Shown: positions 1 to 8,547, counted from the stretch's first letter. The stretch: DNA of 20,077 nucleotides from JAAZFF01 sp964405775 (GCA_964405775.1 CAYOPG010000040.1:1-20077), one strand, 5' to 3'. The notes: a model not told the origin generated them from the sequence alone. A program made the numbers and translations.

Positions 1-12
1 GTGTTTGTGAGC

Positions 13-41
13 TTGAGTTCGAATGGAAATCCGAGTATAAT
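13..41 (+). promoter_or_regulatory. sigma70-like promoter for the glycosyltransferase/radical SAM operon
   Basis: A -35 box TTGAGT (13-18) and a perfect -10 box TATAAT (36-41) are separated by exactly 17 bases. Transcription would start near base 48, only about 8 bases before the ATG at 56. This suggests either near-leaderless translation or a start further in, at the GTG at 113. Confidence 0.6.
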
Positions 42-55
42 TATGCAAATCCAAA

Positions 56-1894
56 ATGAGCAGAGGAAAAATCGAAAAAGTAAGTCGTGTTGAGGGCGGA
101 GAGGGCGCGAATGTGGAGGCGGCGCGCAGTTGCCTTGGTTCGGACGGTATGCTTTCCGTCGTGATGCCGGCATACAATCTAGGTAGTGCCATACGAGCTA
201 ATATAGCCAGCGTGCATGCGGTTTTCGACGGGATCATTCCTTTCGAGATTGTGCCGGTGGACGATGGCAGTCTCGACAACACCAGCTTGGGCATAAAGCA
301 GGCGGCGCTTGATTTCCCTGATAATGTGCGCCCAGTCATCTCTCCGCGCAACGCCGGCAAAGGCGCAGCGCTAGCGCAGGGGTTCGCCAAGTCGCGTGGG
401 TCGCATGTGTTGCTTCTCGACGGAGACCTCGACTTGAGTCCCAAACTTATCTGGAACTTCTTCGATGTAATGTGCGCCAGCGAGGCGGACATAGTGATCG
501 GTTCAAAGATGCACCCCGAATCAAGTGTTGACTACCCCTTAACGCGGCGCTTCGCGAGTTTCGTGTATTATGGTATCGTCAAGCTGCTTGTAGGACTGCC
601 CGTTCACGATACCCAGACAGGTATGAAATTGTTTAAGCGCGAAGCGCTTGAATACGCTTTCTCTCGAATGCTTGTAAAACGTTTTGCGTTCGATCTAGAG
701 GTGCTGTCTATAGCGAATGAAAAAGGATACAAGATCGCAGAGGCGCCAATTGAACTTGATTTTGGCGACAAAGCGGGAAGTCTGACTTTCTCAAACATCC
801 GCCAAGTGATGACAGACACTCTTGCGATTTTCTACCGTCTCAGGATTCTTCGCTATTATGGCACATTGGAGCCTCACGACATGCCTAATCCCCCACCACG
901 CGTTTCGGTTGTTATCGCCTGTCCTGGGGCGTCTGAGGTACTAGATGCTTGTTTGAAAGGGATTGAAGAGCAGGCTTGGCCCGACATCGAGGCAATTGTG
1001 TTGCCGGACGAACCCACGGGAAAAAAATGGCCGTCCTTCGTGCGAGAAATCCCTACAGGCAAAGTCCGGCCTGCCGAGAAACGCAATCTGGGGATAGAGG
1101 CTGCAACAGGCGAGATCGTCGCATTCGTAGACGACGACGCAACTCCCCTGCAGGGGTGGCTGGAATACGCGATCCCTTATTTTTCGGATACTGAGATAGG
1201 CGCTGTGGGCGGCCCTGGGTTAACGCCGCCGGACGACTCTTTCATGTCGAAGATGGGAGGGCGCGTCTATGCGAATTTCCTCGTGTCTGGTCCGTATCGT
1301 CGGCGTTATACACCCACTCGTGTGTGCGACGAGGACGACCTGCCCAGTTGCAATTTGCTGGTTCGGAAAGACATCCTGTCGGAGCTTGGCGGATTCAACA
1401 CGGAATTTTGGCCAGGCGAGGACACAATACTCTGCCTTGGCATTGTGCGTCTGCTAAATTGTCGTATGCTCTATGACCCGCGTGTACAGGTGACTCACCA
1501 TAGGCGTCCTCTCTTCCTTCCTCATTTGAGGCAAGTGGGGCGGTATGCGAAACACAGAGGGTTTTTCGTTCGACGCTTCCCTGATACGTCGCGTCGTATC
1601 TCATACATGCTTCCGAGCCTGTTTCTGGTCGGCGTCGTCGTCGGCTTGCCGCTGAGTTTCGTACACCCGGTCTTCAAATGGATATACATGGCGGTTCTGG
1701 CAGTTTATCTTTTTCTGACATTAGTATCGTCCCACTATCTACGTAATCCACTGGGGTGGCTTGTCACGTGGGCAGGCGTCGTAGCAACGCATCTTACGTA
1801 CGGGTTCTTTTTTCTCCGCGGACTGTTTTCACGCTCAATGGAGAAGAACGTGAAACCTTTTGACCACCATTCAGAAGCGGGCGGGCGCACATGA
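56..1894 (+). CDS. two-domain family 2 glycosyltransferase with C-terminal membrane segments
   Basis: This 612-residue protein joins two GT-A glycosyltransferase domains. The first (about residues 32-260) looks like dolichol-phosphate mannosyltransferase: MPAYN, a DDGS motif, a GKGAAL segment, DGDLDL, and a QTGMKLFKR segment typical of that class. The second (about 283-500) is another GT2 domain with VSVVIACPG, FVDDDA, a GG(P/F) acceptor region and a PGEDT motif. About three hydrophobic segments end the protein (about 525-600), so it probably sits at the inner membrane facing the cytoplasm. It likely transfers sugars to a lipid carrier or glycan; donor and acceptor cannot be read from sequence. 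Start: the ATG at 56 has no Shine-Dalgarno. A GTG at 113 (residue 20) has GGAGAGGG seven bases upstream and is a credible alternative; both keep the catalytic domains. The stop overlaps the next gene by ATGA. Confidence 0.9.
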   Translation: MSRGKIEKVSRVEGGEGANVEAARSCLGSDGMLSVVMPAYNLGSAIRANIASVHAVFDGIIPFEIVPVDDGSLDNTSLGIKQAALDFPDNVRPVISPRNAGKGAALAQGFAKSRGSHVLLLDGDLDLSPKLIWNFFDVMCASEADIVIGSKMHPESSVDYPLTRRFASFVYYGIVKLLVGLPVHDTQTGMKLFKREALEYAFSRMLVKRFAFDLEVLSIANEKGYKIAEAPIELDFGDKAGSLTFSNIRQVMTDTLAIFYRLRILRYYGTLEPHDMPNPPPRVSVVIACPGASEVLDACLKGIEEQAWPDIEAIVLPDEPTGKKWPSFVREIPTGKVRPAEKRNLGIEAATGEIVAFVDDDATPLQGWLEYAIPYFSDTEIGAVGGPGLTPPDDSFMSKMGGRVYANFLVSGPYRRRYTPTRVCDEDDLPSCNLLVRKDILSELGGFNTEFWPGEDTILCLGIVRLLNCRMLYDPRVQVTHHRRPLFLPHLRQVGRYAKHRGFFVRRFPDTSRRISYMLPSLFLVGVVVGLPLSFVHPVFKWIYMAVLAVYLFLTLVSSHYLRNPLGWLVTWAGVVATHLTYGFFFLRGLFSRSMEKNVKPFDHHSEAGGRT

Positions 1895-3363
1895 GAATAC
1901 TAGTAGGATATGTTCCGCTAAAGTCGGAAAAGGGCGTGCCTTTACTTTCACAGAACAGGCAATTCCAGTGGTTCAGCAAGCCTACGTACGTTTATCCTAT
2001 GGTACCGGCCTCTGCGGCGACTCTGCTGAAAAGTCGCGGCCACGAAGTACACTGGCTTGACGGTATAGCGGAAGAGCTGACTATGGAGCAGTTCGAGGAG
2101 AGGTACAAGAGCATCGGCGCAGAAGTTTTTCTGCTGGAAACCAAGACGCCTGTTGTCAAGATGACGTGGAGGATCGTAGACCGTCTAAAGGAACTTGTGC
2201 CTTCGTGCCGGATTGTACTGTGCGGCGATCACGTGACGGCAATGCCCGAAGAGACTCTCGATAATTGCAAGGTGGATTACGTGCTCTGCGGTGGCGATTA
2301 CGATTTTTCCCTTGCAGCTCTGGTTGACTCAATTGAAAAAGGCGGTGAAATGCCGTCTGGGTTCTGGTGGCGCGGCAAAAACGGCAGCAAGGAGACGAGC
2401 GGCTCTTTTGATCTTCACGCAAACAATCTTGATGAACTGCCGCCTATCGATCGGGATCTGACTCGTTGGGAACTTTACAGCGTAAAGAACGGAAACTTCC
2501 GCCGAACTCCCGGAACGTACACCATGGCAGGACGAGACTGCTGGTGGGGCAAATGCCGGTTCTGTTCTTGGACGACGATCTACCCCCAGTGGCGAACACG
2601 TCCTGTTGAGAAAGCTCTTGATGAAATCGGCGAAATAATCGAGCGTTACAACGTCAAGGAGATCTTTGACGACTCGGGATGCTTTCCGGCAGGTGCCTGG
2701 TTGAGGGAATTCTGCGAGGGAATGATCGAGCGGGGCTACAACAAGCGAGTCGTAATGGGGTGCAACATGATCCCCGGTGTACTCTCTTTTGAACAGTACA
2801 AACTCATGGCCAAAGCGGGTTTCCAGTTCGTGTTGTTCGGGCTCGAATCAGCTTCGGAAACAACGCTGGCACGCATCAACAAAAGTCCGGCGGCTAGACA
2901 CATTTCCAAATCCATGAGCCTCGCCCGTAAGGCTGGACTCCGTCCTCACGTCACTTGCATGGTAGGCTACCCGTGGGAAACACTGGACGATGCAAGACGC
3001 ACTGTCGAACTTACTCGCGAGCTTTTCAAAAAGGGCTGGATCGACACTTTGCAGGGCACGATAGTGATACCGTATCCAGGGACTCCGCTGTTTGACGAAT
3101 GCCGAGAAAACGGCTGGCTCAAAACGGAGGATTGGGATCGATACGACATGCGTGAGCCGATAATGAAAACAGGGATCCCTGATGATGAAATTATGGCGTT
3201 GATCCGCGGGCTTTACACTTCGTTTCTAACTCCAAGGTTCATCTTGCGGCAGATCCGCTCGATACGCAGTCCGGCGGACATTGCATACCTGTGGAAAGCG
3301 GGGCTTCGAGTACTTGGACATTTATTTGATTTTAATGGACATAAATCACAGCAAATGCGATAA
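1891..3363 (+). CDS. B12-binding-type radical SAM protein with CX4CX2C cluster motif
   Basis: This 490-residue protein has the layout of BchE-like B12-binding radical SAM enzymes. An N-terminal Rossmann-like domain (about 1-140, with YPMVPASAATLLKSRGHEV) precedes a radical SAM barrel (about 205-410) and a C-terminal helical part. The cluster cysteines lie in DCWWGKCRFCSW: C217, C222 and C225, spaced CX4CX2C rather than the usual CX3CX2C. DDSGCFP (about 262-268), a GLESAS segment and MVGYPWET follow as in radical SAM barrels. The N-terminal domain shows no clear DxHxxG cobalamin ligand, so base-off B12 binding by His is not supported. It is translationally coupled to the glycosyltransferase (ATGA), which suggests modification, such as methylation, of the same lipid or glycan. 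The substrate is unknown. Confidence 0.85.
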   Translation: MRILVGYVPLKSEKGVPLLSQNRQFQWFSKPTYVYPMVPASAATLLKSRGHEVHWLDGIAEELTMEQFEERYKSIGAEVFLLETKTPVVKMTWRIVDRLKELVPSCRIVLCGDHVTAMPEETLDNCKVDYVLCGGDYDFSLAALVDSIEKGGEMPSGFWWRGKNGSKETSGSFDLHANNLDELPPIDRDLTRWELYSVKNGNFRRTPGTYTMAGRDCWWGKCRFCSWTTIYPQWRTRPVEKALDEIGEIIERYNVKEIFDDSGCFPAGAWLREFCEGMIERGYNKRVVMGCNMIPGVLSFEQYKLMAKAGFQFVLFGLESASETTLARINKSPAARHISKSMSLARKAGLRPHVTCMVGYPWETLDDARRTVELTRELFKKGWIDTLQGTIVIPYPGTPLFDECRENGWLKTEDWDRYDMREPIMKTGIPDDEIMALIRGLYTSFLTPRFILRQIRSIRSPADIAYLWKAGLRVLGHLFDFNGHKSQQMR

Positions 3364-3397
3364 TACGCCATTTCTTAAAAGGGGTTTGACAGAGTTG

Positions 3398-3412
3398 CCT
3401 CGGTTTGCGAGG
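3398..3412 (+). promoter_or_regulatory. small hairpin upstream of the EIIA gene
   Basis: CCTCG (3398-3402) and CGAGG (3408-3412) form a five-base-pair stem with a five-base loop. It sits between the radical SAM stop and the EIIA gene. A TTGACA hexamer (3386-3391) and TATAAG (3420-3425) flank it but are 28 bases apart, too far for a normal sigma70 promoter. The stem could be an operator or a weak terminator. Confidence 0.25.
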
Positions 3413-3453
3413 GAAATGTTATAAGTTAGATATTTAGTTAAGGTGCAGATAAA

Positions 3454-3930
3454 GTGAACGTAGTAATTAAAGAGCTATCAGAATTGCTGGAGAACGGCGT
3501 ATTCGAGCCTTCGCTGAAGGCCACGACCAAGGAAGGTGTCTTGGCGGAGATCGCGGATGTACTCGTCGCAAATGGCAAAATCCCAGCGGATGGGCGAGAC
3601 GCGGTTTATCAGGCTCTGGTTGAACGAGAGGCCAAAATGTCCACCGGTATGCAATATGGGGTGGCGATACCACACGCCCGCACGGACGTCGTGGATGGCC
3701 TTGTCACGATTGTGGCGCTCTCTCCGCAGGGCGTCGTGTTCGGGTCTCTTGATGGCGCTCTCTCAAACATCTTCGTGGGTACCCTAAGCCCCCCTGACGA
3801 TGCAAATTCGCACATACGCTTCTTGGCGGAAGTCAGCCGTCAGCTTTCCAGCCGCAAAACGCGCGAGAAGCTGCTTCAGGCCAAGACTAAAAGCGAGCTT
3901 ATCGACATCGTTTGCGCGACGGGGGCATAA
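3454..3930 (+). CDS. ptsN: PTS EIIA domain protein, PtsN/fructose-type
   Basis: This 158-residue protein is a single PTS EIIA type-2 domain, the length expected for free-standing EIIA-Ntr/fructose proteins. The phosphorylated histidine is H74 in GVAIPHARTD. The C-terminal SHIRFLAEVSRQL and KLLQAKTKSELID segments also match the family. No EIIB or EIIC partner lies in the window, so a regulatory phosphorelay role is more likely than sugar transport. The start is GTG at 3454, with an AAGGTG-type Shine-Dalgarno a short distance upstream. It lies 90 bases after the radical SAM gene and may be transcribed separately. The symbol ptsN is by domain resemblance; the exact EIIA subtype is not certain. 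Confidence 0.85.
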   Translation: MNVVIKELSELLENGVFEPSLKATTKEGVLAEIADVLVANGKIPADGRDAVYQALVEREAKMSTGMQYGVAIPHARTDVVDGLVTIVALSPQGVVFGSLDGALSNIFVGTLSPPDDANSHIRFLAEVSRQLSSRKTREKLLQAKTKSELIDIVCATGA

Positions 3931-3971
3931 CGGAGTCCCTCTGCCTCTGATATTGAGAGTGATCCAGGGGA

Positions 3972-4015
3972 GCCGATTGCATTCGAACTCGGCGCAGGCT
4001 GGTCAAACGACCAGC
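3972..4015. terminator. tandem hairpins after the EIIA gene, possible terminator
   Basis: Two stems follow each other. GCCGA (3972-3976) pairs with TCGGC (3989-3993). A perfect seven-base-pair stem GCTGGTC/GACCAGC (3998-4004 and 4009-4015) closes an AAAC tetraloop. There is no long U tract after it, only TCGCAACTTATATAG, so intrinsic termination is plausible but not certain. The rest of 3931-4203 is AT-rich with no gene seen. Confidence 0.4.
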
Positions 4016-4203
4016 TCGCAACTTATATAGTACGCATCCTGATATAAAAACAACCATTAAGAAATGGGCGTGGGATCGACTTCCTGTTTAAAGGAATTGC
4101 TTTATGAGTTGATCTTTATTACAATTATCCGCAAATGTAATATTGTCTACTCAATATAAATTACCCTAACCCAACTCGCTTGGGTATAAGCCCCAATCCT
4201 GAT

Positions 4204-6277
4204 ATGGTACTATATAATTATAAAGTCAATTTTAGAAAGTCGCATTTTGCTTTTATAACTGGATGCGCACTGTTCATGTGGCTCGGCTCCTCTCAGATGA
4301 GCGCAGTAGCTGCAACCAACGAATGGGGCGGTTCTGGTGCAGACGTCAATGCCTCCAATACAAACAACTGGAGCCTGCTCCATGTGCCGACGATAGACGA
4401 AACTGTGCTACTCGCGCAACATCCGTAGCGGATATGACTTGGAACCTCACAAACGCCGTCGCCGGCTGGGTGCAGTCTGCCGGGTACTCTGGTACGGTAA
4501 CAGTCCCTGTCAGCGAAACAATGTTGTTCAAAGTCAATGGCGACATAGTCGTGGAAGCGGGAAACTTGGTCTTCGCCGGCGACACTACGGCCATTGGAGA
4601 TGGCACGGTAACTAAAAAGTTTGGTCGCGGTTACATGATCGAGGCTGCCAACGTTTTCGTTGCCGCCGGTTCCAGCATAAATTCCGATGGAATGGGCTTT
4701 CCGAAAGCCGCTGGACCAGGCGCGGCTGCCAACGTTTTCGTTGCCGCCGGTTCCAGCATAAATTCCGATGGAATGGGCTTTCCGAAAGCCGCTGGACCAG
4801 GCGCGGGTGCCAACGGTTCGGCGAACGGCAACGGCGACAACCGCGGTGCAGGCTACGGGGGGGAGGGTGCCTACCGCGTAATCTCAACCGGTCGCGGCAT
4901 GCCATACGGCACGGCCACAGCTCCCACCGCGCTTGGTAGCGGCGGTGGACACAGCAGTAGCGGCTCTGGCGGCGGAGCGCTGAAGCTCGTTGTCTCAGGC
5001 TTGATCACAATTGACGGGCGCCTTTCGGCGAACGGTGGCAACGGAACGTTGGGATGGGCGTGCGGCGGCTCGGGAGGATCGATATGGATCGTCTCTGGTA
5101 CGTTGCAGGGAGGCGGGGTAATCGCTGCCAATTCAGGATACAGCTCGATCTCCTGGCGCGGCAGCGGCGGCGGTCGCATCGATCTTTCGGGCGTAATCAA
5201 CAATTTCACGGGCAGCTTCCAAGTTCTCGGAGGTGAGCCCAATCCTCCTTCAGCCACTAATCGCCGCGGGATGGCCGGATCCATCGTTTTTCCGTTGTCT
5301 GCAGGCACAGGGCTGACCCAAACCCTTCTGGTTGTCACCAACGAGCTCCGTCTCGGCAACAGCCAGACCTTCGGAGGCATCGTTGTGACAAACGGCGGCA
5401 GTCTCTGGTTCGACGCCAACGAGAATCTCGACACCTTCTCCTTCACCACACTTGACATACATAACGCTAGCCAAGTGATCTTTCCCGGCAACCGCGAGCG
5501 CATCAATTCGGACAGCGGCGGAACGGCGTCTGTTCCCCACGGCGGGGGGGCGACGATCACCGGCGCAACCGTCACGGTCCACTCTGGTGGCCGTCTCCAC
5601 GCCGATGTGCAGGGATTCTGCCGTATAAACGGCCCTGGTGCCGCCTTTAAGTTTGCTGATTACTACGGAGCGGGATATGGCGGGTTGGGTGGAGGCAGCG
5701 ATGGCGCCACGTACGGGCTGACTTATGGATCGGCATTAGCACCGACTGCAATGGGCAGTGGCGGGAACAACCAGCTATACGGAGGCGCGGGCGGTGGCGC
5801 GATTAAGCTGATCGCCACCGACGCACTCGTGGTTGACGGTTCTATCTCCGCCGATGGCGGCAAGGCATCGGGACAATTCGGAGGGGGCGGGTCAGGAGGT
5901 TCGATCTGGCTGGAAGTCGGAGCGCTCAGCGGAAACGGTGTCATCACCGCCAAAGGAGGGGAATATCACAGCGGGACGTTGAGTTGTGGCGGCGGCGGCG
6001 GGCGTATGCTTATTCGCTACGCTCCGCCATCTCCGCAGGCGGCGGCGGCGGACGCATCTGCTTTGTGTTTGGTGACGAGTCTGCCACGCGCATGAATATT
6101 CTTGAGGGAGACTTTATCCGAGCTAGGTTTGTGGACGAGATTCCCACGTTCGGAGGTGCGGTGAGCGTCGCCCCCGGGACGGGCTATTACAACGACGAAG
6201 TGCATGGTGCGCAGGCTGGTACCATCACCTACATTCGAGCCATCCCACCACCTGGGACTATAATAATGATAAGATAA
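4204..6277 (+). pseudogene. secreted Gly-rich modular surface protein, two frameshifts
   Basis: The reading frame runs 4204-4428, continues one frame over from about 4430 to 6040, and shifts again to end at 6277. Each junction needs one extra base, so two single-base deletions or assembly errors would explain it. The first part carries a signal peptide: basic KVNFRKSH, a hydrophobic core, then AVAA before TNEWGG. The body has two homologous Gly-rich modules (about 4830-5190 and 5650-6010). Each reads GAGYGG, then P-T-A-(L/M)-GSGG, a GGGA(L/I)KL strand, ANGG or ADGG, GGSGGSIW and a closing GGGGR. Such modules are seen in large secreted beta-structured proteins of the Lentisphaerae/Verrucomicrobia type. 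No sorting tail was recognised. An in-frame TTG at 4180 is an alternative start; neither has a clear Shine-Dalgarno. Confidence 0.65.
4644..4805 (+). repeat. perfect 81-bp tandem duplication inside the Gly-rich gene
   Basis: Bases 4644-4724 and 4725-4805 are identical by eye, each starting GCTGCCAACG and ending CAGGCGCG. The unit is 27 codons long and keeps the frame, repeating the peptide that begins ANVFVAAGSS and ends AAGPGA. Complete identity suggests a very recent duplication or slippage event. Confidence 0.95.
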
Positions 6278-6314
6278 TGGGAGAATACAGTTTTATATTC
6301 TGGCGAGGACTTCT

Positions 6315-6989
6315 GTGAACAATAAAACTCGGCGCAATTACAGGTTGTTTATGCTTATCACTGTGATTATGGCATTGATAATCGTGCCGTTTTTCCTTTG
6401 GGGCGACGATGTGAATGAATGGTTTACATCACAGTCTTGGTTTGATTCAGATGGCAAGTTGGCATGCAGTCACAGGGGGGCAGCGGCACTCGTTATGTTC
6501 GGGCTGCTTGCTTCCGATATCCTCATCCCAGTCCCTTCAAGTCTCGTCAGCACTTGCTGCGGTCTTTTTCTTGGCTTTTTCGACGGGTTTTTCGTCTCGT
6601 TCGGTGCCATGTGCGTCAGCGCGGCGTTTGGGTATTTATTAGGTCGTTTTTTCTCAGACTACGCGAAGCGTCTTTTGGGTGACCGGGAAACATCTGTGTT
6701 GAAACGTTTTCAGGGCAATACGCGCGGTTGGTGGTTGCTACTTTTGCGTCCGGTACCAGTTTTAGCAGAAGCTTCAGTTCTGATGAGCGGAATTGGTAAA
6801 CAACCCATTCTGCGCGTATCGATGGAAGTGTTAATAGGCAATGCGGTTGTTAGTGCGGTATATGCGGCGGTCGGGGCGGCAGGCGGGAAATCTGATTCGA
6901 TGCTACTTGCTTTTGCGGGAACAATAGCGATATCAGGACTGTGCATGCTGGTCGCCAGCCGTCGTGCTCGCGAGCGCGAAGAGGCCTGA
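6315..6989 (+). CDS. VTT/DedA-like (TVP38/TMEM64-type) membrane protein
   Basis: This 224-residue integral membrane protein has a hydrophobic N-terminal helix (about 11-29), then a VTT (SNARE-associated) type domain at about 55-190. Visible features are the helical hairpin DILIPVPSSLVSTCCG, a GLFLGFFDG turn, a G-rich helix FGYLLGRFF, and LLLRPVPVLAEASVLMSG, which resembles the conserved re-entrant loop of DedA proteins. Bacterial members are linked to lipid-carrier or phospholipid movement across the inner membrane; the substrate here is unknown. The start is GTG at 6315 with GCGAGGA six bases upstream. It lies 37 bases after the broken Gly-rich gene. Its last 57 bases overlap the convergent prmA gene. 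Confidence 0.8.
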   Translation: MNNKTRRNYRLFMLITVIMALIIVPFFLWGDDVNEWFTSQSWFDSDGKLACSHRGAAALVMFGLLASDILIPVPSSLVSTCCGLFLGFFDGFFVSFGAMCVSAAFGYLLGRFFSDYAKRLLGDRETSVLKRFQGNTRGWWLLLLRPVPVLAEASVLMSGIGKQPILRVSMEVLIGNAVVSAVYAAVGAAGGKSDSMLLAFAGTIAISGLCMLVASRRAREREEA

Positions 6990-7850
6990 ACGCCATTCGC
7001 CTGAAAGAAGAGTTTTTACTTCTACCAATCCCTCCGACTCGTAGACGCGTTTGATTTCGTTGTACTGATTATCAAGGATGCCCGAGAGAATTATTTTTCC
7101 GCCATCATTCAGTGCCAGCCGGAAATTCTTTGCCGCGCGCAACAGTATTGGGGAAAGAATGTTTGCCGCGATTATATCTCCGCGTGGAAGTTCTGACGCC
7201 AGTGCGTCGCCTTCCTCGAACGGTATTGTGAGTTTGTTCATTTCGGCATTCTCTCGCGCGATGCGGACAGCCGCAGGATCGTTGTCGTATCCGCTAACAT
7301 CGTTGAAACCAAGTTTGCGAGCGGCAATCGCAAGTATGCCGGTGCCACAGCCCATGTCGACGACAGTGCGACTGCGGGAATTTACGTCTTCAGCGAGATA
7401 CTGAAGTAGACGGATGCACGACTGTGTGGTGGGGTGTAGGCCTGTTCCGAAACTCATCCCGGGTTCTATGTCGATCACTATTTCGCCGGGCGCTGCGTTG
7501 TACTCCTCCCACAACGGGCGAATAGTGACGCGATCCGTGACGTGCAGGACGTGGAAGAAGCTTTTCCATTTCTCGGTCCAGTCCGCGCTTTCTATCTGAG
7601 AAACAGCAGCCGCATGGGGTTTGCCATCGATGGCTTCGGCAATGCGCGCCATCTGAAGGGCTAGATCGTCGGCTTCTAGTTGAGTAGTACAGAACGCCTC
7701 GATCCAGGACTCGCCGGAGTCGACATCCTGCCATGAACCAGGAGGCGGCTCAAGCAATGACATTGCGTCAAGAAGTGAGTCTAACTGTTCTGGATCCGCT
7801 GCCATTCGAATTCGGAACACTGGGGTTTGTGCCGCTGCTGTGACATTCAT
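6933..7850 (-). CDS. prmA: ribosomal protein L11 methyltransferase
   Basis: This 305-residue protein transfers methyl groups from S-adenosylmethionine to ribosomal protein L11 in the cytoplasm. The N-terminal recognition domain precedes the methyltransferase fold. Motif I is VVDMGCGTGILAIAARKLG, and the PrmA-type motif IV is AANILSPIL. LHPTTQSCIRLLQ before motif I is also family-typical. The start chosen is the ATG at 7850: GGAG lies 11 bases upstream, and this removes an N-terminal stretch that would overlap the transporter gene. About 15 residues follow the usual GEWRS end and overlap the convergent VTT gene. It is the last gene of the four-gene minus-strand operon, 22 bases after the transporter. 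Confidence 0.93.
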   Translation of the reverse strand: MNVTAAAQTPVFRIRMAADPEQLDSLLDAMSLLEPPPGSWQDVDSGESWIEAFCTTQLEADDLALQMARIAEAIDGKPHAAAVSQIESADWTEKWKSFFHVLHVTDRVTIRPLWEEYNAAPGEIVIDIEPGMSFGTGLHPTTQSCIRLLQYLAEDVNSRSRTVVDMGCGTGILAIAARKLGFNDVSGYDNDPAAVRIARENAEMNKLTIPFEEGDALASELPRGDIIAANILSPILLRAAKNFRLALNDGGKIILSGILDNQYNEIKRVYESEGLVEVKTLLSGEWRSGLFALASTTAGDQHAQS

Positions 7851-7872
7851 GTTGCGTGTTTCTCCATATCTT

Positions 7873-8547
7873 TTACGGCTGAGATTCCGGCGAGGTCTCC
7901 CTGTCAAGTTCATCAAAGCGGTCGTACTTGTTTGGCACAAGGTATATGAGGGGAATCCCCGCTATGCTGACAACAGCCTTAACGATAAGGTTCATCAGGA
8001 ATATTTGCCAGACAGCACCTATGGACACAACGCCAAGGAAGGCGCCCAAAGAGAAGATCAAGTTGTCTATAGGTATTGAAATGCAGTTGCTTAGAAACAC
8101 ACGCGCCCATTGATGGCGGGCGGTTTTTGAACGGAACCAGTGGTACACCTCGGTATCGGCTAGTTCGCTTGCTATTTCCGCCACGATCGAGGCTATTACA
8201 ATGCGCCATACCGGGCCGAGCACATCATCGAAGGTGTTTTGCTGAAGCCCCGTGGAGGCGGGAGCGATAAGCGTGCAAAGCCAGAGATACACGGCCATAA
8301 ACAGATTTAGTGCGCCAGTCGTTATGACAAGCGCCCGGGTGTTTTTTTTACCCAGAAGCTTATGAGCCATGTCCCGTAGTGTAAACGTAAACGGGTATAT
8401 GAACGTACCCATATCAACAGCCATCCCGGCAACGGATCCGATTTTCAGGCTGGCTATGTCGGAAAGCATCTGGAGGCCAGCGTATGATGCGACAATAAAG
8501 ACGGCCATGGAAGAAAATCCCGCCGTTTTTCTGGCGGTCATGTTCAT
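7873..8547 (-). CDS. queuosine precursor transporter, YhhQ/VUT family
   Basis: This 224-residue membrane protein has about six hydrophobic segments and the YhhQ-family signature. The stretch GTFIYPFTFTLRDMAHKLLG, with an acidic and a basic residue in the helix, is typical, as are IVAEIASELADTEVYHWF and the SNCISIPIDNLIFSLGAFLG region. Family members import queuosine precursors such as preQ0 or preQ1 for the tRNA wobble base. No queuosine biosynthesis gene lies in the window. The ATG overlaps the stop of the upstream 713-residue gene (ATGA at 8544-8547), so the two are translationally coupled. Confidence 0.9.
   Translation of the reverse strand: MNMTARKTAGFSSMAVFIVASYAGLQMLSDIASLKIGSVAGMAVDMGTFIYPFTFTLRDMAHKLLGKKNTRALVITTGALNLFMAVYLWLCTLIAPASTGLQQNTFDDVLGPVWRIVIASIVAEIASELADTEVYHWFRSKTARHQWARVFLSNCISIPIDNLIFSLGAFLGVVSIGAVWQIFLMNLIVKAVVSIAGIPLIYLVPNKYDRFDELDRETSPESQP

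Noticed and set aside
3386..3425. TTGACA and TATAAG as a promoter for the EIIA gene
   Set aside because: The spacer is 28 bases, far from the 16-18 needed.
3972..4015. tRNA-like stems with TTCGAA on either strand
   Set aside because: No acceptor stem, anticodon arm or correct T-arm spacing can be drawn; it is better read as two hairpins.
4871..5575. 234-codon minus-strand frame opposite the Gly-rich gene
   Set aside because: Pro-rich mirror of Gly codons, expected from GGC/GGA repeats read backwards.
5985..6055. GGC triplet runs as a CRISPR or satellite repeat
   Set aside because: They encode Gly-rich ends of a module; there are only two runs and no spacer pattern.
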